A stretch of DNA of 39,253 bases from Spartobacteria bacterium AMD-G4. GTDB lineage: Bacteria; Verrucomicrobiota; Verrucomicrobiia; Chthoniobacterales; Terrimicrobiaceae. Positions 16,439-24,015 of the stretch are shown in pieces. Position numbers and translations under genes: made by a program. Each line of letters starts with the position of its first letter. Within the stretch, counting starts at the first letter, position 1. The stretch is taken from positions 1 to 39,253 of the forward strand of contig NEUK01000073.1 in the NCBI GenBank assembly GCA_002290555.1. The letters run 5' to 3'. A model generated the notes under the pieces. It searched no databases. It was not told the DNA's origin and was given only the letters and a program-made list of their open reading frames with translations.

Positions 16439-16845
16439 TTGATCGTGCGGGCATCCGCTTTTTTGATGGAAGGGTGGTGGGTGATTGCGTGAATGCGCCC
16501 GTCGCTTGTTCGGAAAAACGAGCTAAGAATCCAACTCACCGCGCTAATGATGATGGCTCCCAAAAAGGCATTCCAAAATCCCTCGACCTGAAACGAGGGA
16601 ATGATTTGAGACACGAAAAGCAGGAGGAGGGCATTCACCACAAAAATGAAAAGCCCCATTGTGATAATGATAAATGGCAGGCTCAAAAGAAGCAAAAATG
16701 GTCTAACAAAGGCGTTAATAATTCCCAAGAGAAGTGAGGCCCCGAGCAAAGCCTCGACGCCTGAGCAGGTGATGCCGGGAAGAACTTTCTCGGCCACAAA
16801 AACGGCAACGGTTGTAACCATCCATCGGATAAAAAAAGCAGTCAC
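16435..16845 (-). CDS. YvlD / phage holin family 4-like membrane protein
   Basis: This 136-residue protein has four hydrophobic segments and matches the PF04020-type family ("Mycobacterial 4 TMS phage holin"; B. subtilis YvlD). Typical features are an early VFVAEKVLPGI, the central GIINAFVRPFLLLLSLPF with its NAFVRP motif, and GFWNAFLGAIIISAVSWILSSF. Despite the family name, most members are chromosomal envelope proteins, and no phage genes are near. The hydrophilic C-terminus (residues 110-136) is extra. It is first in the minus-strand run and overlaps trpF by 4 bases. Confidence 0.85.
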   Translation of the reverse strand: MTAFFIRWMVTTVAVFVAEKVLPGITCSGVEALLGASLLLGIINAFVRPFLLLLSLPFIIITMGLFIFVVNALLLLFVSQIIPSFQVEGFWNAFLGAIIISAVSWILSSFFRTSDGRIHAITHHPSIKKADARTIK

Positions 16846-16868
16846 TGAATGTGAGTTTAATCCATCAG

Positions 16869-16892
16869 GATTTATTTTGAAGATTTATTTTG
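16869..16892. repeat. Direct repeat GATTTATTTTG x2 in a divergent promoter region
   Basis: The 11-base sequence GATTTATTTTG occurs at 16869-16879 and again at 16882-16892, a 13-base period. It sits in the AT-rich 79-base gap between the divergent YvlD-like gene and the repeat-rich DUF2934-like gene. It could be a protein-binding site or part of a promoter, but nothing links it to a named regulator. Confidence 0.6.
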
Positions 16893-16924
16893 CAAATCGC
16901 TGCATGAGATTGAAGGATGAAAAT

Positions 16925-17347
16925 ATGCCTTCTAAATCAACAAGCAAATCCGTGCCTGCTAAATCAACAAGCAAATCCGTGCCTGCTAAATCGGCCAGCA
17001 AATCCGTGCCTGCCAAAGCGGCCAGCAAATCCGTGCCTGCCAAAGCGATCAGTCCTGCGGCAAAAGCTGTCAAGGTGTCTCAAAAAATTGCGGTGAAATC
17101 CGCTGTCGCAGCTCCCACCAAATCAAAAAAAGCGACTGGCGGGGCCGTTGGCAAGACGAAGAGCGCGACGCCCTCTCCGGCACTGCCAGAGATCGGAGTG
17201 TCGCCCGATGAGATCAAGTTGCGTGCGTATTACATTTCGGAGCGCCGTGAGACGATGGGCTGGCCGGGAAATTCTTCGACCGACTGGATCGAAGCGGAGA
17301 CCCAGCTTCTCAAAGAAGCGAAAAAGCGACTCAAGCAGGTTCTCTAA
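16925..17347 (+). CDS. DUF2934-like protein with histone H1-like Lys/Ala repeat N-terminus
   Basis: The protein has 140 residues from the ATG at 16925, chosen because GAAGGA lies 8 bases upstream and the repeats begin right after it. Residues 2-43 are tandem nonapeptides of the type PxKxxSKSV, followed by more Lys/Ala/Ser-rich sequence to about residue 90, resembling the basic tails of bacterial histone H1-like proteins. Residues 95-140 look like a DUF2934 domain: DEIKLRAYYISERRETMGWP, then STDWIEAETQLL. The basic tail suggests nucleic-acid binding, an inference. It is followed by the carbonic anhydrase-like gene 37 bases downstream. Confidence 0.8.
   Translation: MPSKSTSKSVPAKSTSKSVPAKSASKSVPAKAASKSVPAKAISPAAKAVKVSQKIAVKSAVAAPTKSKKATGGAVGKTKSATPSPALPEIGVSPDEIKLRAYYISERRETMGWPGNSSTDWIEAETQLLKEAKKRLKQVL
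16928..17053 (+). repeat. 27-base coding minisatellite
   Basis: Four full 27-base units (16928-16954, 16955-16981, 16982-17008, 17009-17035) and a partial fifth to 17053 encode the nonapeptide repeat of the DUF2934-like protein. Units 1 and 2 are nearly identical; later units differ mainly by A/T to G/C changes such as ACAAGC to GCCAGC and AAATC to AAAGC. Near-identity suggests recent unit duplication, so copy number may vary between strains. Confidence 0.9.
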
Positions 17348-17384
17348 CGAAGTTGCCACCGTTTCTTGGAGTGGTGGCTCGTTC

Positions 17385-17921
17385 ATGAATATCAGCGCAC
17401 GCCTTGAAAAATTTCTGAGTGCCAAGCCTCAGGTAGAGGCTGCGGCTTTTGTGGCAAGGAACGCCACAATCATTGGTGATGTTCGCTTGGGACTGGACTC
17501 GAGTGTGTTTTACGGAGCTGTGCTCCGTGGCGATATCGAGACCATCCGTATCGGCGAGGGGACAAACATTCAAGACGGGTGCATCCTTCACCTCGCAGAT
17601 GACTTGGGAGCCACTGTGGGAGCCTATTGCACGATCGGGCATGCGGCAATCATCCATGCCTGCACGGTTGGAGACTTGTGCCTTGTCGGAATGAAAGCCG
17701 TGATTCTGGATGAAGCGGTGATAGGCGACGAATGCCTGATCGGCGCGGGCTCGCTGGTGACATCGCGGAGTAAAATCCCCCCACGATCACTTGTCATGGG
17801 CTCGCCGGCAAAAGTTGTCCGTCAACTCACCGCCGCAGAGATTCTTTCCCTGCGTGCCAGCGCGGAGAAATACATAGCTGTCGCGCACGCGCACGCCGCC
17901 CTTCAGGTTTTCACAGGATGA
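17385..17921 (+). CDS. Gamma-carbonic anhydrase-like hexapeptide-repeat protein (YrdA/PaaY type)
   Basis: The 178-residue protein is built of left-handed beta-helix hexapeptide repeats. The three zinc-ligand histidines of gamma-class carbonic anhydrases are all present: His69 in GCILH, His86 in IGHA and His91 in IIHAC. Arg48 and Asp50 in LRGDIE and Gln63/Asp64 in NIQDG are the other conserved residues. The end has SLVMGSPAKVVR, typical of this subgroup. CO2 hydration is possible, but many YrdA/PaaY homologues have weak or unknown activity. The ATG at 17385 gives the family N-terminus. It overlaps pgsA by 4 bases. Confidence 0.9.
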   Translation: MNISARLEKFLSAKPQVEAAAFVARNATIIGDVRLGLDSSVFYGAVLRGDIETIRIGEGTNIQDGCILHLADDLGATVGAYCTIGHAAIIHACTVGDLCLVGMKAVILDEAVIGDECLIGAGSLVTSRSKIPPRSLVMGSPAKVVRQLTAAEILSLRASAEKYIAVAHAHAALQVFTG

Positions 17922-18481
17922 ACCTTCCGAACAGGCTCACTCTGGCGAGGCTGGCTTTCACCGCGTTTTTCGTCCTTTGCTTCACGCTCGACTTTCCCTT
18001 TCGGTTCACGGTGGCATTTTTCATTTTTCTGGTGGCCGCGCTCACGGACATGCTGGATGGCATTATTGCCCGGCGTTGGAATCTTATCACGGATTTTGGC
18101 AAGCTCATGGATCCCCTCGCAGACAAGATTCTGACTGCGTCGGCCTTCATTTGCCTCATCGGATTCCAAGCCATTCCAGCTTGGGCGGTCATTCTGATTA
18201 TCAGCCGCGAGTTTCTGATCACTGGACTCCGCTCTCTGGCCGCAGCGAAGGGGCTCGTGATTCCCGCTGACAACCTCGGAAAGCACAAAACCACCTGGCA
18301 GATGATCACGATCACTTATTTTTTGTTTCTGCTCGCACTCGGCGAGACCGGGCACCCCACTTGGCTCGGCATGGCATGGCTTTTTGGAACGCACCTTCTG
18401 GTTCCGCTCACCGTCCTCCTCTCGATTTACTCCGGCCTAGCCTATCTCTTCAAAAACCGCGATCTCATCAAGACCGCCTGA
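17918..18481 (+). CDS. pgsA: CDP-diacylglycerol-glycerol-3-phosphate 3-phosphatidyltransferase PgsA
   Basis: PgsA makes phosphatidylglycerophosphate, precursor of phosphatidylglycerol and cardiolipin, in the inner membrane. The 187-residue protein starts MNLPNRLTLARL, as most PgsA do, and has the full CDP-alcohol phosphatidyltransferase motif: Asp44, Asp47, Gly48, Ala51, Arg52, Gly61, Asp65 and Asp69 (segments DMLDGIIARR and FGKLMDPLADK). ISREFLITGLR is another PgsA-type mark, and several membrane helices surround these. Its ATG overlaps the stop of the carbonic anhydrase-like gene by 4 bases. Confidence 0.93.
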   Translation: MNLPNRLTLARLAFTAFFVLCFTLDFPFRFTVAFFIFLVAALTDMLDGIIARRWNLITDFGKLMDPLADKILTASAFICLIGFQAIPAWAVILIISREFLITGLRSLAAAKGLVIPADNLGKHKTTWQMITITYFLFLLALGETGHPTWLGMAWLFGTHLLVPLTVLLSIYSGLAYLFKNRDLIKTA

Positions 18482-18498
18482 TTTTTTCGGCAGCTCGG

Positions 18499-18527
18499 TT
18501 GACACTGGGAAAAAAGATCCCCATTTT
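18499..18527 (+). promoter_or_regulatory. Possible promoter for lysA
   Basis: A perfect -35 hexamer TTGACA (18499-18504) is followed after 17 bases by CATTTT (18522-18527), a weak -10 (3 of 6). Transcription would begin close to the GTG start of lysA at 18534, implying a leaderless or nearly leaderless mRNA; no Shine-Dalgarno site precedes that GTG. This is only a pattern match. Confidence 0.35.
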
Positions 18528-18533
18528 CGCGGG

Positions 18534-19826
18534 GTGCATTCGTTTTCCTATGTTGATGGCACCCTGCGCTGCGAGGGTGTGGACCTTGGTGAAATTGCCG
18601 ACCGCTTTGCCACCCCTGCCTATGTTTATTCGTCGGCAACGATCCGCAGTAACTACAGGCGGCTGGATGCGGCACTGGCTCCACTCGACCACCTCCTCTG
18701 CTACGCGGTGAAGGCAAATTCGAACCTCGCCGTTCTGAATCTTCTTTCAAAACTCGGCTCTGGTTTTGATATCGTATCTGCGGGCGAGCTCTTTCGCGTG
18801 CTGAAGGCCGGCGGGAGAGCGGACCGCTGCACCTTTGCAGGAGTGGGTAAGACCCGGGAGGAGATCGCCTTTGCGCTGCGGGAGGGAGTATACTCGTTCA
18901 ATGTCGAAAGCGAAGGCGAGCTGACCCGCATCAATGAAGTCGCTGGCTCTCTCGGATTGAAAGCGCCTGTGGCCATACGGGTGAATCCCGATGTGGATGC
19001 CAAGACGCACAAGTTCATTTCCACCGGAAAGAGTAAAAATAAATTTGGCATCGGCATCGACCGGGCGGCCGAGGTTTACCAAGTTGCGGCCGGTCTTCCC
19101 CACCTGAAAATCCGGGGTGTCCAGACACACATCGGCTCGCAAATTCTGGAGGCGTCCCCCTTTGCGGAGGCCGCTGAGAAGCTGGCCGCGCTGGTGCGAG
19201 ACCTCAAGCAAGCCTACGATATTGAGTTCTTCGATTTTGGCGGCGGAATCGGCATCGTTTATGACGAGGCACTGGAGAGTGGAAGCCCTGCATGGTGGGA
19301 GGCCCATGGCTCTTCGACGCAAAGAATCACTCCAGAAGACTACGCGGCTGCCATCATCCCCGTGTTGAAACCCTTGGGCCTGCGCATTCTTTTCGAGCCC
19401 GGCCGCTTCCTTGTGGGCAATGCCGGTGCGCTGCTCTCGACTGTCCAATATGTGAAGCAGACTCCGGCAAAAACCTTCACCATCATCGATGCCGCCATGA
19501 ACGACCTCATCCGGCCTGCACTCTACGAGGGCTGGCATGAGATCGTTCCGCTCCGCCAATCGACAAATGAAAAGACCGTGATGGATGTGGTGGGTCCAGT
19601 CTGCGAGAGCGGCGATTTTTTTGCCCAGGATCGCCCTCTCGCACCACTTCATCCCGATGACCGCGTTGCGGTGCTCAGCTCCGGTGCCTACGGGTTTGTC
19701 ATGTCTTCAAACTACAACTCCCGCCCGCTTCTGCCGGAAATTTTGGTGGATGGAGAAAAATTCCATCTTGCCCGCGAGAGACAATCCCTCGAGGACCTGG
19801 TGCGGGGAGAATCGATTCCTGAGTGA
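18534..19826 (+). CDS. lysA: Diaminopimelate decarboxylase LysA
   Basis: LysA converts meso-diaminopimelate to lysine using PLP. The 430-residue protein has Lys60 in YAVKANSN as the PLP lysine. Other family marks are SGFDIVSAGEL, HKFISTG, KFGIG, THIGSQI, FDFGGGIGI, FEPGRF, CESGDFF with the active-site cysteine, and GAYGFVMSSNYNSRP. The frame starts with a GTG; no in-frame ATG gives the family N-terminus. It follows pgsA by 52 bases. The dapF-dapA-dapB genes lie about 10 kb downstream on the same strand, so the pathway is split within this window. Confidence 0.96.
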   Translation: MHSFSYVDGTLRCEGVDLGEIADRFATPAYVYSSATIRSNYRRLDAALAPLDHLLCYAVKANSNLAVLNLLSKLGSGFDIVSAGELFRVLKAGGRADRCTFAGVGKTREEIAFALREGVYSFNVESEGELTRINEVAGSLGLKAPVAIRVNPDVDAKTHKFISTGKSKNKFGIGIDRAAEVYQVAAGLPHLKIRGVQTHIGSQILEASPFAEAAEKLAALVRDLKQAYDIEFFDFGGGIGIVYDEALESGSPAWWEAHGSSTQRITPEDYAAAIIPVLKPLGLRILFEPGRFLVGNAGALLSTVQYVKQTPAKTFTIIDAAMNDLIRPALYEGWHEIVPLRQSTNEKTVMDVVGPVCESGDFFAQDRPLAPLHPDDRVAVLSSGAYGFVMSSNYNSRPLLPEILVDGEKFHLARERQSLEDLVRGESIPE

Positions 19827-19828
19827 TT

Positions 19829-20902
19829 TTATTGCGCCTGCATGCCGACGATGCGGCCAGCATAGCCGGTCATTTCGAGGTAACCTCGACCGGTGCGACT
19901 ACCCTCCACCGACACGCTTCCCTCCCAGTAGGAGAACGGCGAGGCAGCGAGTTCTTGATTTGAAAAACGCGCCCGCACGGTGAGGTCAAGATTCTGTTTT
20001 GGGATTTTGATTTTCCAGGCCACCGGGTAGCGTGCCTTGGACTCACCACTTGTCCACCACTCGATTGGCTCAAGCTCGAAATCCGATTGCTCGATTTTTT
20101 CTGCGGCTCCCGACTCATCCACATAGGTGCCCGAGGAGAATTCATCGCGACCTCCGTCCTTCGTTCGGATCTGGAAGAGCATGAGTTCCCCACCGTCCTC
20201 AAAATGGATGCTGAACCAATCCCAGCCTGTCTGATGCGCAGCCAGTTGGTTAGTGGCCCACTCGTGATCGAACCAGGTGAGGCCCTCGACCTCATATTCC
20301 ACGCCGGCGACGGAGACCGTTCCAGCAGTCTGCATCCTCGTGAGAGAGTAATAGTGCGACGCCCTGCCCTCGCCCTCGGCTTTCTGGCTTACGCCATTGC
20401 GACCGTGGACGACTGGCTCCCGTGTCGAGGAAAGCTTCAAGTCCAGCGATACGCCGTCCTGCCCGGCTTGAAGCCTAAAATCATGCCGCCCCGTGCGTTC
20501 GCAAGACCAGTCATCAATCCAAGCAATGCGGGATTCATCGTCGAAACCAGCCTCGCCAAAAGCCCCTCGGGATAGCTTTTGAAAATGATGGAATTTTTTT
20601 TTGGAGACCTCCGAAACCGCAAAGTGGGCGAACTTGACATCCCGCTGGATGAATTGCGCCTCGGGCACAGAGGTTGAAGGGTCGGACACCCCTTGGCGAA
20701 AAAATGTGAGCTGGTAACCGAGTTCCTCCCCGCCAGCCTTCGCCCTCAAGTTGCCTGTAAAATACCACCACTCTGTTTTGAAGGAGGGATGGCTGCCATG
20801 GTCCGCAGGGAATTCATAGTTCCAGCCCGGCAGCGCGAGGCGCCATTCCGCGCGGGCCACCGATGAGATGAACACAAAGAGGAAAATGAGAAAAAAATTC
20901 AT
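19829..20902 (-). CDS. AttH / CrtC-like lipocalin-fold secreted protein
   Basis: This 357-residue protein has an N-terminal signal peptide (hydrophobic residues 2-15, ending VARA at about residue 18). The mature part fits the PF07143-type AttH/carotenoid 1,2-hydratase-like family: FKTEWWYFTGNLR near the start, YQLTFFRQG, FAHFAVSE, then YYSLTRMQTAG and the hallmark LTWFDHEWATNQL. The end has SYWEGSVSVEG and GRGYLEMTGY. Carotenoid hydration is unlikely to be its role without carotenoid genes nearby; secreted hydrolase is the usual loose name. It is convergent with lysA (2 bases between stops) and divergent from the TPR gene. Confidence 0.85.
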   Translation of the reverse strand: MNFFLIFLFVFISSVARAEWRLALPGWNYEFPADHGSHPSFKTEWWYFTGNLRAKAGGEELGYQLTFFRQGVSDPSTSVPEAQFIQRDVKFAHFAVSEVSKKKFHHFQKLSRGAFGEAGFDDESRIAWIDDWSCERTGRHDFRLQAGQDGVSLDLKLSSTREPVVHGRNGVSQKAEGEGRASHYYSLTRMQTAGTVSVAGVEYEVEGLTWFDHEWATNQLAAHQTGWDWFSIHFEDGGELMLFQIRTKDGGRDEFSSGTYVDESGAAEKIEQSDFELEPIEWWTSGESKARYPVAWKIKIPKQNLDLTVRARFSNQELAASPFSYWEGSVSVEGSRTGRGYLEMTGYAGRIVGMQAQ

Positions 20903-20943
20903 CGGGTGCAGTTTCGCGTCAGACGATACGCTGGAGAAGCTCC

Positions 20944-20959
20944 TTTCGTCGCGACGAAA
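20944..20959. promoter_or_regulatory. Perfect 16-base palindrome, candidate operator
   Basis: TTTCGTCGCGACGAAA reads identically on both strands. It lies in the 80-base gap between the divergent AttH-like gene (start 20902) and the TPR gene that opens the exosortase cluster (start 20983), 41 and 23 bases from those starts. Position and perfect symmetry fit a dimeric regulator site. No matching regulator can be named from this sequence. Confidence 0.55.
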
Positions 20960-20982
20960 TCCTTTGCAGGCAAGCTTGAAGG

Positions 20983-22401
20983 ATGGATCAAAACCTATTA
21001 TTGGTTGGGCAGATTATGGCAGTAACGACTGAAAAAGACCTCCCCGAGTTTCACCGTGCAAATTGGTTGAAGGCTATGAGTGCGATGCAGCTCAAGAACC
21101 CCGGCTACACGATCCAGCTTTTACAGACGATCCTCAAAAGCTACCCAGACTTCATGGCTGCCCGCCAGCTCGCCCGCAAAGCCGCAGTCGCAAAAACTGG
21201 GGGTAAAAAATCGCTCTTTTCGACGGCCTCATTCAGCGCGATGAAGATCCAGTCCCAGATAAAAAAAGACCCGCTGGCAGCGATTGAAGCAACGGAGAAG
21301 GCCTTGGAAAACGAGCCAAGAAATCCCCAGCTCAACCAGATTCTCAAGGAAGCCGCCTTGGCGGCAAATCTCCCCGAGTTGGCGGCATTTGCCCTCGAGA
21401 CCATCATCGAGGGCTCTCCAAAGGATGTCAAAACCCTGCACGAACTTGCCCGGCACCACCTTCAATTTGAGAATCCCACGGAAGCCCTGAATCTTTACCA
21501 GAGGATCGTCGACATCACGCCGAACGACATGGCTGCGATCAAGGGACTGAAGGATGCCTCTGCGTCCGCCTCGATGCAGAGCGGCGGCTGGGAAAAAGAG
21601 GAAACGACCTACCGCGATCTCATCAAAAACAAGGAACAAGCTATAGCACTCGAGCAGCAATCCCGTGTCGTCCGTAGTGACGAGATGATCGAGAACCTTC
21701 TGGCTGAGTTCCATGCGAAAGCCGAGGCAGAACCGGGGAACATCGACACCTCACGCCGCATCGCCGAACTCTACGAGCAAAAAGAGGATTGGGACAGCGC
21801 CGCGAGTTGGTTTTCCTATGCGGCGGCCCTGTCAAACAACTCCGACACGGCCCTCGTTCGCAAGGCGACGGACCTTCAAATCCGCCAATTTGGAATAGCC
21901 ATCAGCTCCCGCGAGCAATACATCGCCGCCAATCCTGGCACTCCGGAATCCGACACTTACGCGGCGGAACTCCTCGGCCTTCTCAAGCAAAAAGCCGAGC
22001 TCGCTCTGGAATTCGCGCGCTCGCGCGTCCAACAGAACCCCACTGACCTTCAATTCCGCTTCGAACTGGGCGAGATTTTGGCCGAGCTTGAACTCTGGCA
22101 GGAAGCCATCCCCGAACTTCAAAAAGCACGACAAAACCCCAATGTCCGCACACGCGCCATGTGCCTCCTCGGGCGCTGCTTCACCGCACGAGGCATGCTC
22201 GATCTGGCTGCAAAGACCCTTTCGGACGCCGTTGCCGAGCTTCTGGTCATGGACCCTGTGAAAAAGGATGTCGTTTACAATCTGGGCCTCGTTTACGGCA
22301 AGATGGAACAGAAGGAGAAGTCGCTCGACTGCATGAAGCAAATTTACGAGGTCGATTACGGTTACCGCGATGTGGCCGCACGGGTGGAAGGTTCGTATTA
22401 G
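20983..22401 (+). CDS. TPR-repeat protein, cytoplasmic
   Basis: This 472-residue protein is made largely of tetratricopeptide-like helical pairs, for example KDVKTLHELARHHLQFENPT, DTSRRIAELYEQKEDWDSAA and LQFRFELGEILAELELWQEA. No signal peptide or membrane segment is evident. Such proteins usually act as protein-protein scaffolds. It is the first gene of the plus-strand exosortase cluster, 132 bases before the sugar transferase. Two starts are possible: ATG at 20983 (GAAGG directly adjacent) or ATG at 21016, which begins MAVTTEKDLPEF. No specific partner can be assigned. Confidence 0.8.
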   Translation: MDQNLLLVGQIMAVTTEKDLPEFHRANWLKAMSAMQLKNPGYTIQLLQTILKSYPDFMAARQLARKAAVAKTGGKKSLFSTASFSAMKIQSQIKKDPLAAIEATEKALENEPRNPQLNQILKEAALAANLPELAAFALETIIEGSPKDVKTLHELARHHLQFENPTEALNLYQRIVDITPNDMAAIKGLKDASASASMQSGGWEKEETTYRDLIKNKEQAIALEQQSRVVRSDEMIENLLAEFHAKAEAEPGNIDTSRRIAELYEQKEDWDSAASWFSYAAALSNNSDTALVRKATDLQIRQFGIAISSREQYIAANPGTPESDTYAAELLGLLKQKAELALEFARSRVQQNPTDLQFRFELGEILAELELWQEAIPELQKARQNPNVRTRAMCLLGRCFTARGMLDLAAKTLSDAVAELLVMDPVKKDVVYNLGLVYGKMEQKEKSLDCMKQIYEVDYGYRDVAARVEGSY

Positions 22402-22533
22402 ACGACCCGAGGAGAAGCCTCCGAGCTCCGCAGCGTGGTTTGCAGGGCTGTTTTCAACCTCAAAAAATCGAAGAAATACTTTACTGCGCTGGATTTGGAG
22501 ATTAGAAATATTTTAGGTTCATTCTACTGGTCA

Positions 22534-24015
22534 ATGAGCGTGAGCCGTCGCCCCATGGAAGCTACAAATACAGTGCCCGCGGTTTTTTCCAAACGCCCGG
22601 CATCCCTCTTTCCCGCCGGGCTGAAAGTCGCGAGGGGATCACTCCGCGAGCGTCTCGCGATGCTCCTGTTTTTGGTATTGGATAGCCTCTGCTGGGCAGG
22701 CATCTATATGGGCCTCTCGGAATTATCGGGAGACTTCAACCGATACGGCTGGTCAGAAGTCATTCTGCCGACGGCAATTTGTGTTTTTTGCCTCAGCCTC
22801 ATCGGGGCTTACAACTCACGCTCGGATATGCGATCCCTAAACTATGCGAGCGAGCACTTGATCGCCTGCTTGGCTGCGTTTTTATTTTCCGCACTCATGG
22901 TGTATCTGGTGGCGTCCTTCGGCGGTGCGGTCGCTTCCAGCCGTTCGATCTTCGGTGTCACCTTTCTCGCATTCTCCCTCCTCACGCTCGCGCAGCGGAA
23001 GCTGCTCTACAACTCAAGCCTCCTACACCGAAACCGCAGATTGCTGGTGATCAGCGATACGGAATCCGGCGAACGATTTTACCGGAACTACACACTCAAT
23101 AGCCAGAAGCAGAACCTCCACTTCTTTGCCGTGGGAGATGCCACCGTGGGGTCAAATGTCGCTGGCCCAGATAGCCCGACCTACTCGGCGCTTGCGAGTG
23201 ATATCCTGAAGAACCTCAAGGAAAATCCCGACACCGAGCATGAGGCTATCGTCATCGCGGCTCCATCCGATCGATTGGACAACAATATCCTGAACTCGCT
23301 GGTGGCAGTCCATTTTCAGGAGTTGCCCGTCTACACGATGCACTCTTTCTTTGAGTCTTATTGGCAAAAGATGCCCCCCGACCTCTTGAGTAGAACCTGG
23401 CCATTGGACTCGGGTTTTCAACTCGTGCAGCACTCGGCCTTCGCATCGCTCAAACGCGTTTTCGACATAGTTCTGGCATCCTGCACCTTGGTCCTTGTGT
23501 CACCTGCCCTGGCCTTCGTCGCGCTCCTGATCAAGTGCGAAGGAAAAGGGCCGGTGATCTTCAGCCAAACACGCGTAGGCCAGCACGGAGACCTCTTTAC
23601 GCTTTATAAATTCCGCACCATGATAGTTGGCAGCGAGTTCAAGGGCCTCTACACCACCGAAGGCGACCCTCGCGTGACCAAGCTCGGTCACTGGCTGAGA
23701 GTCACCCGCCTGGATGAACTCCCCCAGCTGTGGAATGTCCTTCGCGGAGAAATGAGCCTCATTGGGCCTCGCGCCGAGTGGATCAAATGCGTGGAGCAAT
23801 ACGAGACAGTCATCCCCTACTACCACTTCCGCCACCTTGTGCGGCCGGGAATCACCGGCTGGGCGCAGGTGAACTATTCCTATGGTGCAAGTGTCAACGA
23901 CACCTTGGAAAAACTTATGTATGACCTCTACTACATCCGGCATTTTTCCCTCGCTCTGGATGCCACGGTGATCTTGAAGACTCTCCACGTGATGATCTTT
24001 GGTAAGGGTCGCTGA
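22534..24015 (+). CDS. Polyprenyl glycosylphosphotransferase (exopolysaccharide-initiating sugar transferase)
   Basis: This membrane enzyme transfers a sugar-1-phosphate to undecaprenyl phosphate to begin a surface polysaccharide. From the ATG at 22534 it has 493 residues (22555 is an alternative). The N-terminal third has about four membrane helices, followed by a soluble region and, from about residue 300, the bacterial sugar transferase domain (PF02397 type): LKRVFDIVLAS, GPVIFSQTRVGQHG, LYKFRTM, LDELPQLWNVLRGEMSLIGP, HLVRPGITGWAQVNY and YDLYYIRHFSLALD. Its end overlaps the exosortase reading frame by up to 17 bases. The sugar is not predictable. Confidence 0.9.
   Translation: MSVSRRPMEATNTVPAVFSKRPASLFPAGLKVARGSLRERLAMLLFLVLDSLCWAGIYMGLSELSGDFNRYGWSEVILPTAICVFCLSLIGAYNSRSDMRSLNYASEHLIACLAAFLFSALMVYLVASFGGAVASSRSIFGVTFLAFSLLTLAQRKLLYNSSLLHRNRRLLVISDTESGERFYRNYTLNSQKQNLHFFAVGDATVGSNVAGPDSPTYSALASDILKNLKENPDTEHEAIVIAAPSDRLDNNILNSLVAVHFQELPVYTMHSFFESYWQKMPPDLLSRTWPLDSGFQLVQHSAFASLKRVFDIVLASCTLVLVSPALAFVALLIKCEGKGPVIFSQTRVGQHGDLFTLYKFRTMIVGSEFKGLYTTEGDPRVTKLGHWLRVTRLDELPQLWNVLRGEMSLIGPRAEWIKCVEQYETVIPYYHFRHLVRPGITGWAQVNYSYGASVNDTLEKLMYDLYYIRHFSLALDATVILKTLHVMIFGKGR

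Noticed and set aside
16435-16845. Holin-family name suggesting a prophage
   Set aside because: The YvlD-like family is mostly chromosomal; no endolysin, structural or integrase gene is nearby and it overlaps trpF.
16928-17053. Regular 27-base repeats resembling a CRISPR or satellite array
   Set aside because: There are no spacers and the repeat keeps the reading frame; it is a coding nonapeptide repeat. The opposite-strand leucine-rich frame is only its mirror.
18747-19652. Minus-strand open frame of about 300 codons inside lysA
   Set aside because: The sense strand encodes lysA with all catalytic motifs; the antisense frame has no recognisable domain.
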